From the NCBI GenBank assembly GCA_945830575.1, contig CALZZE010000018.1:1-53642 (forward strand): a DNA stretch of 53,642 nucleotides. Reading direction: 5' to 3'. Shown here in pieces: positions 26,026 to 33,838 of this stretch (its first letter is position 1; the number at the start of each line of letters is the position of its first letter). The translations under genes and the position numbers were made by a program. The DNA comes from an uncultured Subdoligranulum sp. (GTDB lineage Bacteria; Bacillota; Clostridia; Oscillospirales; Ruminococcaceae). The notes below the pieces were generated by a model, which was not told the origin of the DNA, ran no database searches, and was given only the letters and a program-made list of their open reading frames with translations.

Positions 26026-26169
26026 TTGACAGGAAAAATTTGCCGTTGTATACTAAGGCAATACCGCATACGCGCCCCTTTTGAACCGGCTGCTGGAATT
26101 CTGCGCCAACGAGTACCCTTCAAAATGACCGGGGCCGGTCAGCATTTTGCTGTCCGGCCCCGGCTTTTT
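26026..26169 (+). ncRNA. Candidate small RNA or orphan leader: consensus promoter, short transcript, terminator
   Basis: TTGACA (26026-26031), a 17-nt spacer and TATACT (26049-26054) form a near-perfect promoter pointing right. About 70 nt after the expected start comes a long hairpin (CCGGGGCCGG at 26129-26138 with CCGGCCCCGG at 26154-26163, and an inner CAGCA/TGCTG) followed by CTTTTTA. No ORF of note fits between. The predicted transcript is about 105 nt. Two other readings remain: a leader whose gene has been lost, or a shared terminator for the Crp/Fnr gene and for the converging thiamine genes. Confidence 0.35.
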
Positions 26170-27051
26170 ATGCACGTTTTTCAAACAGCCTGCCCCAGAC
26201 CAGCACCAGCACAACGGTGATGGCCATGTCCGGTAGCGTGCAGCCCAGCGGCAGGTCAATGCCCATGAGCCACCGGTACAGCAGGAATCCCACAAACCAG
26301 ATCGCCAGCCGGGAAACCGACCATTCCCGGTCGGAAACATCTGTCTTGAGCAGGAAATAGTCCGCGATCTGCACCGCGATCATCGGCGCGAACACCGAGC
26401 CGATGAGGTACAGAAAATCCGTGATATCATCCATGGGGAACAGGATGGCCCCCACCGTGCCGATGACCGCCACCGCCATCGCCACATGCTTGCCTTTCAG
26501 TTTGGCCCAGATGCTTTCGGAAGAAATGCCGGCGCTCCACGCGTCCAGAAAGGTGGTAGTGACGGTGGACAGCACCAGAATCACCAGCGCCGCGATGCCA
26601 AGGCCCGCCTGCACCATGATGGCCGCAATATCGCTCTGGCCGGTGAATCGGTGATGCCCACCGCGATCCAGACCAGGATCAGCGCGCCGATGACCACGCA
26701 CCACACCCACGGCCCCACGTTCAGGATACCGTTGGTGGCAAGTGCGCCGTCGTAAATCATGATGGCGGTCCAGCCCACCAGCTGCAAGACGTTCAGCATC
26801 GCAAACAGCAGGCTGCCTTTGCGGCCAAAGCTCATTTTGACGGTCTCCATGGCGGAACGGCCGGTGTAGCCGCCAATCAGACCCGCCAGCAGCATCATGG
26901 CGCAGCCAATGACATGGCCCACCACGATGGCCAGAAAGCCTTTCGCCATGCCCAGCGGCGCAAAATAGGTGCCGGTGAGAATTTCCGCGATGGATACGCC
27001 CGCGCCGAACCAGATCAGCGCGTTGGAAAAGACCGATGTTTTCTTAGTCAT
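26168..27051 (-). pseudogene. cytX: Hydroxymethylpyrimidine transporter CytX, broken by an internal deletion and frameshift
   Basis: A purine/cytosine-permease-family membrane transporter; its place next to thiD and the CytX-like start TKKTSVFSNALIWFGAGVSI point to thiamine-precursor uptake. The first frame runs to about WIAVGI (near 26655). The remainder continues in another frame from FTGQSDIAAIMVQAGLG (near 26645) with the characteristic VLSTVTTTFLDAWSAGISS. Together they give about 294 residues where the family has about 400, so the middle part is missing as well as out of frame. The start overlaps the thiD stop by 8 bp. As written no functional transporter can be made. Confidence 0.75.
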
Positions 27052-27859
27052 GGCGAGCCTCCTCCCTCCACACCGGGTCGAGGGCAAAGGCGTGGTCCAT
27101 GGGGCCGGAGCCGCGGCCTAAATCCAGCATGGAGGCCAGCGCGCCGGAAATGTACTCTTTGGCGCGGCGGACGGATTCCTCCAGCCCGTAGCCCTTCGCC
27201 AGATTGGAGGCGATGGCGCTGGACAGCGTGCAGCCGGTGCCGTGGGTGTTGGGGTTCGCAATGCGGCGGCCGTTGAACCAGCGGGCGGTGCCGTCGGTCA
27301 GATACAGCAGGTCGTTGGCGTCGTTGAGGTCATGCCCGCCCTTGCACAGCACGTTGCAGCCAAAGGCCGCGCTGATTTCCCGGGCTGCCTGTTCCATCTC
27401 GGCGGGGCTGGTGATGGCGTGGCCGCACAGGATTTCCGCCTCCGGGATGTTGGGGGTGATGACCTCCGCCAGCGGCAGAAGCTCGGTTTCCAGCGCCGTC
27501 ACCGCGTTGGGGTCCAGAAGCCGCGCACCGGAGGTAGCCACCATCACCGGGTCCACCACGATGTGCTTTGCGCCGTAGCTGCGCAGCTTTTCGGCAATGA
27601 CATGGATAAGCTCGGTGGAACTGACCATGCCGATCTTCACCGCGTCAGGGAAAATGTCTGTGAACACCGCGTCGAGCTGCTCCCCCAGAAAGACAGGGGT
27701 CGCGTTGAGAATGTCGGTCACGCCGGTGGTGTTCTGGGCAGTCAGGGCGGTGATGGCGCTCATGGCAAATACGCCGTTCATCGTCATGGTCTTGATGTCT
27801 GCCTGAATTCCGGCGCCTCCGCTGGAATCGCTCCCAGCGATCGTCAATGCTGTTCTCAT
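27044..27859 (-). CDS. thiD: Hydroxymethylpyrimidine (phosphate) kinase
   Basis: Phosphorylates HMP and HMP-phosphate to HMP-PP in thiamine synthesis or salvage. 271 residues with TIAGSDSSGGAGIQADIKT at the N-terminus, VVDPVMVATSGARLL near residue 110, LCKGGHDL near 190, and the anion-hole/catalytic segment NTHGTGCTLSSAIAS near 210. All key parts are present, so this gene is intact between two damaged ones. AAGGAGG precedes the ATG. Downstream cytX overlaps its stop. Confidence 0.95.
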   Translation of the reverse strand: MRTALTIAGSDSSGGAGIQADIKTMTMNGVFAMSAITALTAQNTTGVTDILNATPVFLGEQLDAVFTDIFPDAVKIGMVSSTELIHVIAEKLRSYGAKHIVVDPVMVATSGARLLDPNAVTALETELLPLAEVITPNIPEAEILCGHAITSPAEMEQAAREISAAFGCNVLCKGGHDLNDANDLLYLTDGTARWFNGRRIANPNTHGTGCTLSSAIASNLAKGYGLEESVRRAKEYISGALASMLDLGRGSGPMDHAFALDPVWREEARHD

Positions 27860-27954
27860 AAAAAATCCTCCTTGTCAGCATCGAAGTTTTATGTGGGAAA
27901 CGCTGCGGTTCCCCCGGCGGCGCAAGGTGGTGCCCCCAATGTGCCGCCGTATGA

Positions 27955-27979
27955 CCCGCTTTTTACGGGAAAAAGCGGG
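27955..27979. other. Perfect hairpin between thiE remnant and thiD
   Basis: CCCGCTTTTT / AAAAAGCGGG with a 5-nt loop, just after the thiE stop. It has no T-run behind it on the minus strand, so it is a poor terminator; it could be an mRNA processing or attenuation element. The rest of the 132-bp gap shows only the thiD ribosome binding site. No TPP riboswitch is present. Confidence 0.35.
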
Positions 27980-27991
27980 AGAAAAACAAAA

Positions 27992-28350
27992 TCACAGTTC
28001 GCCCGCGAGGCGGTACAGCTCCCGGGCGGCGGCGGTGATGTCCGGCTTGGCAAAAATTCCGCTGATGACCGCCACGCCGGCAAGCCCCCGGCCATTGAGC
28101 TGGCTGATGTTGGCCGCGCTGATGCCGCCGATGGCCACCACCGGGATGTCCACCGCGGCGGTGACGGCCCGCATGGTCTCGGCGGAAACGGGGTGCGTGT
28201 CCAGTTTGGTGCCGGTGACAAAGGCCGCGCCGCAGCCCAGATAATCCGCGCCGTCCGCCTGCGCGGCCAGCGCAATGTCCACGTTGTCATCCACCACAAA
28301 GGGGACCTGCCGCGCATGGCACAGCGCCGCCGCACTGACCGACGCGGAAT
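27992..28350 (-). pseudogene. thiE: Thiamine-phosphate synthase remnant
   Basis: ThiE joins HMP-PP and thiazole phosphate. The remnant keeps LCHARQVPFVVDDNVDIALA from the first half. It then jumps at about ADGA-DYLG to the second half (CGAAFVTGTKLDTHPVSAET, VVAIGGISAANIS, VAVISGIFAKPDI) and ends normally. Compared with the usual 205-215 residues only about 115-120 are left. The N-terminus, with any start codon and leader, is gone, and the stretch carrying the HLGQ-type segment between ADG and GADY is missing in frame. The left edge at 28350 is approximate, because upstream sequence runs straight into the neighbouring terminator. Confidence 0.75.
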
Positions 28351-28373
28351 TTTCGCCGCAATAAAAACCAAAA

Positions 28374-28410
28374 CCCTCCCGCGCAGAGGCTGCACGGGAG
28401 GGTGATTTTT
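28374..28410. terminator. Terminator after the hotdog thioesterase gene
   Basis: A strong stem CCCTCCCG / CGGGAGGG with inner GCA/TGC pairs, T-rich on both sides (TTTTGGTTTTT on the minus strand, ATTTTTTT on the plus strand). It ends the glutamate fermentation operon. Confidence 0.8.
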
Positions 28411-28416
28411 TTGCGC

Positions 28417-28815
28417 TCAGCGGCGCACGCAGTAAAAGTTGAAGGTGCTGAGGAACAGCAGCTTGTCCGCCTCATCGGTGATGCGAACTTCAATCAGGCA
28501 GACGGTGCCGCCCCGGTGCAGCACACGGGCGCGGGCCGTGATGGTGCCCTGTTTCGCGGCGCGGAGGAACTGCACACTGGCCTGCTGGGTCACGTAGCCG
28601 CGGCCATCGGTGCGGGCCGCCATGCCGGCGGCCACATCCGCCAGCGTGAAAAACGCGCCGCCGTGAACCGAACCGAAGGGGTTCATGGTTTCGGGGGTCA
28701 CTTCCAGCGTACACTCGGCAAAGTCCGGCTGAATGTCCCGAACCACCACGCCGGTGTGGTTGGCATAGGCGTTGGCCTCGATGAGGGGGCGGGCGGTGTT
28801 GAGCAGGTCAGACAT
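28417..28815 (-). CDS. PaaI-family hotdog thioesterase
   Basis: 132 residues of the hotdog fold. The signature MNPFGSVHGGAFFTLADVAA (residues about 44-63) holds the conserved HGG with the aspartate of the active site in the long helix; the strand ASVQFLRAAKQG follows. Such enzymes hydrolyse acyl-CoA thioesters. It is the last gene in the 2-hydroxyglutarate operon, 19 bp after hgdB. A role in relieving stalled or unwanted CoA esters of the pathway is an inference from position only. Confidence 0.85.
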   Translation of the reverse strand: MSDLLNTARPLIEANAYANHTGVVVRDIQPDFAECTLEVTPETMNPFGSVHGGAFFTLADVAAGMAARTDGRGYVTQQASVQFLRAAKQGTITARARVLHRGGTVCLIEVRITDEADKLLFLSTFNFYCVRR

Positions 28816-28834
28816 AGCAGTCTCCTTTCACGGT

Positions 28835-29728
28835 TTATTGCAAAGCAAGCACATCGGCAAAGGCCTGCAGGGCGGTGCGGGCCTGGCCGAAGTCCCGCAT
28901 CTGCTGGTCCACGCCGATCTTGATGTGGGGAATTCCCGCATCGTCCAGCGCTTTTTTCAGATAGGGATACTCCATCTCCTCGGGGTCGCAGAACTGCTGC
29001 ATCAGAAGCACCAGTCCCTGCGCACCGCTGTCCTTCACCATCTGCGCCACGAACTCGCCGCGGCGGTTTTTGGCGCTGGCGGGGTCATAGAGCAGCACAT
29101 CGTAGTCGATGGCGGCAAACTGCTTGGCCAGCGCCAGCAGCGGAGCGGCGGATGGGGGTGACGGCGTCGGCATGTTTCGCGGCCAGCGCCACGAACCGGC
29201 GGCGGCTCTGCTCTTATTATACACCTTGATGGCGTTTTGTACAGCCTCATCGGTGATGGGCTGACCGGAGATTTTTTCCAGCTCGGCCTTGATGTGGGCG
29301 TACTGGGAGACTGTGAAGGTCAGGCCGTTGGCGTCAAAGCGGTTCTGGGGATGCGCCAGGAAAATGACCGGCAGCTTGTCCCCCATTGCCACCCGGAAGT
29401 TCTGGCTCATGGGGCGCAGCGTGTCGCAGATGGTGGGGGTGATGATGCCGTCCAGCTGATCCATGGTGCCGTCCAGCAGCATTTCCAGCGCCAGCTGGGC
29501 GATGGTGCAGTAGAAGGTGGCGCAGTATTCCCGGGCGCGGCTGATGGTCTTGGTATTGCTGCCCCAGATGCCCATGGGCACCATGCCGGCGGCGTAGACC
29601 AGTTCCTCCTGCGCGTAGTAGGGCAGCACGCCGATGACCTTTTTGCCCTCGGCCTTGTATTTGGCAAGCTGGGCCTTGGGGGTCTGGGAAATCTTCATCA
29701 GATCGTTCAAAATGCTGTCAAAACTCAT
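28835..29728 (-). pseudogene. hgdB: 2-Hydroxyacyl-CoA (2-hydroxyglutaryl-CoA) dehydratase beta subunit, damaged
   Basis: Component D of the oxygen-sensitive dehydratase that turns (R)-2-hydroxyglutaryl-CoA into glutaconyl-CoA. The N-terminal half (VIGVLPYYAQEELVYAAGMV, ITPTICDTLRPM) and C-terminal part (YDPASAKNRRGEFVAQMVKD, QQFCDPEEMEYPYLKKAL) are clear. Between them, after VYNKSRA, the frame is wrong: the neighbouring frame reads RRRFVALAAKHADAVTP, the expected family sequence, so one base is missing near 29210. About 75-85 expected residues before LLALAKQF are also gone. The open frame survives by luck (297 residues against about 375-380). The start overlaps the hgdA remnant stop by 4 bp. 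Confidence 0.75.
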
Positions 29729-29940
29729 TGCGGGTCAGCCTCCTTTGCCTGTTTGTTGGCCTCCATGGCCTCCACAAGGCCCTGCACGCGGGTCTCGTAC
29801 TGGGCGGCGTTGAAGTTGCGCGGGTCGGCCTGATCGCCGTCAAAGCCTGCGCAGGGAATGCCAAGGTCTTTGGTGAACCGGCGCTGCATCTCGGCCATGT
29901 AGCCGCTCCACGGCTTGCAGGAACGGTTGTACGGCGAGCG
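29725..29940 (-). pseudogene. hgdA: 2-Hydroxyacyl-CoA dehydratase alpha subunit, 3' fragment only
   Basis: Only the last 65-70 residues remain, beginning at about NRSCKPWSGYMAEM and including GIPCAGFDGDQADPRNF and QYETRVQGLVEAME, which match the C-terminus of the HgdA/FldB-type subunit. More than 300 residues, with most of the cluster-binding part, are missing. Upstream, the sequence changes abruptly into an 87-bp imperfect palindrome of lower GC. It overlaps the hgdB start as in an intact operon. With this gene lost no dehydratase could assemble. Confidence 0.8.
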
Positions 29941-30024
29941 AGGTGCGTCAGATGCTAAGCAAAAAGCGTAGATAATACTTTGTGTATTATCGAGCATTTT
30001 TGCAACGCAGATGGCGCGCATCGC
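29938..30024. repeat. MITE-like long imperfect palindrome at the hgdA breakpoint
   Basis: The core is a perfect inverted repeat GATAATAC-TTTGT-GTATTATC (29971-29991). The flanking 33-nt arms (from GCGAGGTGCG on the left to CGCGCATCGC on the right) match as inverted repeats at roughly two thirds of positions. Base composition is more AT-rich than the genes around it. It lies between the hgdA fragment and the hgdC stop, where the missing 1 kb of hgdA should be. Confidence 0.6.
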
Positions 30025-30073
30025 TTGTCGGAGCGGTGCGTAAGGCGTCAGCCGTGAATTGTGCGGTGTTGCC

Positions 30074-30871
30074 TTATGATTGTGTTTGCCGTTTTGCTGC
30101 GATCTGGTGCGCGAACAGTGCCGCGCCCAGTGCGCCGTTGTACTGGGTCAGGGGGGATGTGAGGATGTCACAGCCAAGCTCGGCGGCAAGGGCCTGCACC
30201 ACGCCCGCGTTCTGGGCCACGCCGCCGGTCATGGCCACCGGCATTTGCAGCCCCACCCGGCGCACCAGCCCGGTGACCCGGTGCGCCACCGAGCGGTGGA
30301 TGCCGGCGATGATGTCCTTTTTGTCGGTGCCCATGGAAAGCTGGCTGATGACCTCGCTCTCCGCAAAGACGGTGCAGGTGGAGCTGATCTCCACCCGCCG
30401 GGTGGACAGGCTGCCCAGCATGGCCAGCTCCTGCACCCGGACTTCCAGCACACGGGCCATCACGTTGAGGAACCGTCCGGTGCCTGCGGTGCATTTGTCG
30501 TTCATCTGGAAGTTCACCATGGTGCCGTTTTCCAGATGCAGCACCTTTACGTCCTGCCCGCCGATGTCGATGACGGTGCGCACGCCGGGGAAACAGAACT
30601 CTGCGCCCCGGGCGTGGCAGGACAGCTCGCTCATCTGCTTGTCAGCGATGCCGTCCAGCGAGTTGCGGCCGTAGCCGGTGGCAAGGGTGAAGGCCAGCTG
30701 CTCCCGGGTCATCCCGGCGTTTTGCAGCACCGCCTCGATGGCACGGGCGGGGCCGCTGGTGCCTGCCCCCACATCAATGAGGGATTTGGCGGCGATATCC
30801 TTCCCGTTTTTCAGAATCACGCATTTGGACGCGGTGGAACCCACGTCAATGCCAAGGGTATACAGGTCCAT
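30074..30871 (-). CDS. hgdC: Activator of 2-hydroxyglutaryl-CoA dehydratase (component A)
   Basis: ATP-driven electron injector that activates the dehydratase: a homodimer with one 4Fe-4S cluster between subunits. 265 residues, complete. ASKHA-fold motifs are visible: GIDVGSTASKCVIL (phosphate 1), TVIDIGGQDVK near residue 100, the cluster cysteines in NDKCTAGTGRF and SSTCTVFAESEV, and MTGGVAQN near the C-terminus. CAAGGAGG precedes the ATG. Intact, although both dehydratase subunit genes downstream are broken. Confidence 0.95.
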   Translation of the reverse strand: MDLYTLGIDVGSTASKCVILKNGKDIAAKSLIDVGAGTSGPARAIEAVLQNAGMTREQLAFTLATGYGRNSLDGIADKQMSELSCHARGAEFCFPGVRTVIDIGGQDVKVLHLENGTMVNFQMNDKCTAGTGRFLNVMARVLEVRVQELAMLGSLSTRRVEISSTCTVFAESEVISQLSMGTDKKDIIAGIHRSVAHRVTGLVRRVGLQMPVAMTGGVAQNAGVVQALAAELGCDILTSPLTQYNGALGAALFAHQIAAKRQTQS

Positions 30872-30912
30872 GAGGGCCTCCTTGTGTCAGATTGGTTTGT
30901 TCGCCACAATGC

Positions 30913-30936
30913 CCCGGCGGCTGTTTTGCCGCCGGG
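30913..30936. other. GC-rich hairpin between gltS and hgdC
   Basis: CCCGGCGGC / GCCGCCGGG with a 6-nt loop in the 128-bp gap between the two genes. There is no T-run after it on the minus strand, so it may slow or process the operon transcript rather than end it. Nothing else is seen in the gap except the hgdC ribosome binding site. Confidence 0.35.
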
Positions 30937-30999
30937 TGCATCCTGGTCGAACCGCAGCCGTTTGCTGCCAAAACCACGGCCGAATGGGTTTTTGTTGTG

Positions 31000-32025
31000 T
31001 TACAGCATTCCTGCCGCGATGTTCATAAACGTTGTGATGGCGATCGCGTTGGTCAGGTTGCTGATAAATCCGCCGATGAGCGGCACCACGAAGTAGGCCA
31101 GCTTGGAGTAGCGGTATTCCTCGCAGACGGAGGACATGGTGGCCATGGAGACCGGCACCGCGCCCAGACCGAAGCCGGTGTGGGCGACCGCGATGATGGC
31201 GGCGTCGTAATCCTTGCCGCACAGGGGGAAGGTGAGGAACCGGACAAAGACGAAGATGAGAACCAGCTGGAGCAGCAGGATGGTGATGAGCGGCAGAGCC
31301 AGGTCGATGAGCTGCCACAGCTTCATGGTGGTGATGGCCATGGAAACGAAGATGGCAAGGCAGATATCGCCGATGCTGTCAAAGTGGGCGTACATTTCCT
31401 CGCTGCCGGTGCCGGTCTTGTCCATCACAAAGCGGACGATGATACCGGCCAGCATGCACATGACGTGGATGGGAATGTTCAGGTTGGGCAGGATGGCCTG
31501 ACGGATCTGGAGCAGCAGCTGGCCGACGCCGCAGGCAATCAGCAGGATGAACCAGGCGTTCATGCTGGTCTCGCCCTTAAAGACGAACTGGAGCTGTTCG
31601 GTCAGGCCCAGTTCCTCGCCGGCTTCCATGGGAGCCTTCTCACCAGGCTTGGCAAGCTTGAACTTGGTGATGATGTGGCGGCCGATGGGTCCGCCAATCA
31701 GGCAGCCGGAGATGAGGCCGAAGGTGGCCGCCGCGACCGCGACTTCCACAGCGCCGACGCCGCCCATTTCCGCCGCGATGGGGCCGAAGGAGGAGGCGTT
31801 GCCGTGGCCGCCGGTCAGCGGGGTGGAACCGGCCATCAGGGCGGTGAGGGGGTTCATGCCCATCGCCGTGCCGACGCCCAGCGCCAGCGCGTTCTGCAGC
31901 ACTGCCAGCAGCGCCGCCAGAACCGAGAAGATGACCACCAGCTTGCCGCCCTTTTTCAGCAGCGCCAGAGAGGCGGCGGTGCCGGACGCGGCAAAGAAGA
32001 TGTTGTAGAAGAAGTTGTTCATGAT
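31000..32025 (-). pseudogene. gltS: Sodium/glutamate symporter, N-terminally truncated
   Basis: GltS brings glutamate in with sodium, feeding the fermentation pathway encoded around it. The remaining roughly 340 residues align with GltS from the second or third membrane helix on: GTAASLALLKKGGKLVVIF, AGSTPLTGGHGNASSFGP (the conserved re-entrant glycine-rich loop) and, near the end, AVAHTGFGLGAVPVSMATM (the second loop). The first 60-75 residues with the start are missing. The sequence upstream of about NNFFYNIFF is the middle of gcdA, so a deletion joined the two genes. An internal ATG in IMNNFF could start translation but has no good ribosome binding site. Confidence 0.8.
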
Positions 32026-32039
32026 GGAGTAGTTTTCCC

Positions 32040-33040
32040 AGCGCCGCCAGCACGTTGTACATGTCGTAGGGGCGGCGGGTGTTGCGGGGAACGATGTGGT
32101 ACAGCTCCTCGCCCTGAATGGCCGGGGCCTTGGGGGTGTCCACCCGGAAGAAGTCCAGATCGTAGGCGGGCAGCATGCCCATGTATTTGCGGATGCCGTC
32201 CAGCACGCCGAACTCCTCGGCGTAGACCTCCCGGAAGAAGCCGGTCTCATTGTAGTGGATGGAGACGCTGCCCGGAGGGTCGTTCTTCATCTTGCGGGTG
32301 GCGTCGATCATGCCCTGCGCGCCCTCGGCGTCCACATAGGGCTTGGAGTCCATGCCGCCCACGATGCCCGCGCCGCCCACGGCCATGTTGGCCTTCTGGT
32401 GGGCGATGAGGATGGTGGGGCTGATGGAATGGTAGCTGCCGCCCGCCGGGTTGGTGCCGTAGATGCCCACGATGACCGGCACGCCCAGCTGGTTCAGCTG
32501 CGCATTGCGGTAGAACGGGGTGCCGCCGCCCCGGCGGTTGGGGTAGACCTTTTCCTGCTCGTCCAGCTTGACGCCGGAGCAGTTGAGAATGTACACCAGA
32601 GGAATGTGCAGCATCTTGGCGGTGTCGGAGCCCCGGAGCAGGTCGTCCGCCTGACCGGCCACCCAGGCACCGGCCATCTTTTTGTTGTCGGAGGCCACGA
32701 TGACCGCCCACTTGCCGTCGATGCGGCCCAGACCCTTGACGATGCTGGTGCCGATGATGCCGATCTTCTGCTCGTCATTGTCGGCAGGATTGTACAGGCT
32801 GTTCAGCGGCAGAAAGCTGCCCTCGTCCACCAGCTCGTTGATGCGCTCCATGGCGGTGTACTGGCCCTTGGCGTGGATCTTGTCGTCAGGCGTGCCCGCC
32901 GCCAGCATTTCCTCGACCTTTTTGTGCAGTTCGGCCTCGATGCCTTTCAGCTCGGCCTCGTTGTCCGCCGCGGGGTGGTATTTTTTTCCCTGAATGACCG
33001 GCATCTGCTGAAAGTAGCCGGGCATGGAATAGTTGCCCAT
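32040..33040 (-). pseudogene. gcdA: Glutaconyl-CoA decarboxylase alpha subunit (carboxyltransferase), C-terminally truncated
   Basis: The carboxyltransferase subunit moves CO2 from glutaconyl-CoA to the biotin carrier. The first about 333 residues match the known GcdA closely: NYSMPGYFQQMP at the start, VASDNKKMAGAWV, the QEKVYPNRRGGGTPF segment, GIYGTNPAGGSYHSISPT and GAGIVGGMDSKPYV. At YDMYNVLAALG the match stops. The family protein is about 587 residues, so the whole second half is absent and the frame runs on into gltS sequence out of frame. The start at an ATG behind a purine-rich site is normal. Confidence 0.85.
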
Positions 33041-33055
33041 GGTTTTCTCCTTTCT

Positions 33056-33811
33056 TTACGCCTTCGGCACCTTGATGAAGGCCTGACCGGGGTCGATCTC
33101 CTCGCGGATCATTTTGATGATGTCGGGGCCGGGGCCTTCCATCAGCTCGGCGCGGGAGACATCAATGTCGAATCCGGTGTTCTCCTTGACCATCTCGGGG
33201 CTGGAGAAGGGATAGTAGTAGGCCAGACACATCCGCTTGGTCTCCTCGTCAAACTTGAGGATGCCCAGATCGGTGACCACCATCTGGGGGCCGCGGTTGC
33301 CGGGCAGGCCCGCCCGCTCGCGGCCGCCGGGGCCGTCCATCCAGCCGGGGCTGGTGACGTAGTCGATGTGATCCGTGAAGCGGCGCTTCTGGTGCTGCAT
33401 CATGATGATGGTGTTGCAGTAGGTGGCAATGCCGTTGGCGCCGCCGGAGCCGGTGAACCGGGTCTGGGGCTTGACGTAATCCCCCTTGCCGTAGATGCAG
33501 GTGGAGTTCACATTGCCGTAGGTGAGCTTGCCCTGCTCGATGAAGGCGCGGAACCGGCGGGACACGTTGGTGTAGCCGGAGTTGGCAGTGTAACAGTTGA
33601 TGTAGGCCTTGACGCGGCCCTCGCCGATCATCATGTCCCAGTCGCCGCCGGCAGGCCCGGCCCAGACGGTGAAATCGGTCTGGCCCTGACGGAGAATTTC
33701 GTACATGGCCGCATAGGGCTTGCGGTTGGTGGTAAAGCCGCCGAAACAGATGGTATCGCCGGACTGAATGTACTGCGCGACCGCGTCATGCAGACTCATA
33801 ACTTTGTTCAC
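33056..33811 (-). pseudogene. Glutaconate CoA-transferase: in-frame chimera of GctA N-terminus and GctB C-terminus
   Basis: Residues 1-97 match subunit A of glutaconate CoA-transferase (KVMSLHDAVAQYIQSGD, GGFTTNRKPYAAMYEIL, VKAYINCYTANSGY). From residue 98 on the protein matches subunit B from about its residue 113 (YGNVNSTCIYGKGDY, TRFTGSGGANGIATY, SPGWMDGPGGRERAGLPG, DPGQAFIKVP at the end). About 220 residues of A and 110 of B are missing, yet the frame is kept. The lost part of B holds the catalytic glutamate known from the Acidaminococcus enzyme. It is therefore most likely inactive. The junction is near 33520. Confidence 0.85.
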
Positions 33812-33838
33812 GGATAAAACCTCCTTATTGTTCGCAAA

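Noticed and set aside
26060-26115. Possible TPP riboswitch (CCCCTTTTGAACCGGCTGCTGG resembles part of the THI box)
   Set aside because: The CUGAGA half and the downstream GCG-AGGGA pairing are absent, and it points away from the thiamine genes.
27890-27950. Inverted GGCGGC/GCCGCC sequences in the thiE-thiD gap as a riboswitch
   Set aside because: The pairing is short and unspecific for such a GC-rich stretch, and no known aptamer core is present.
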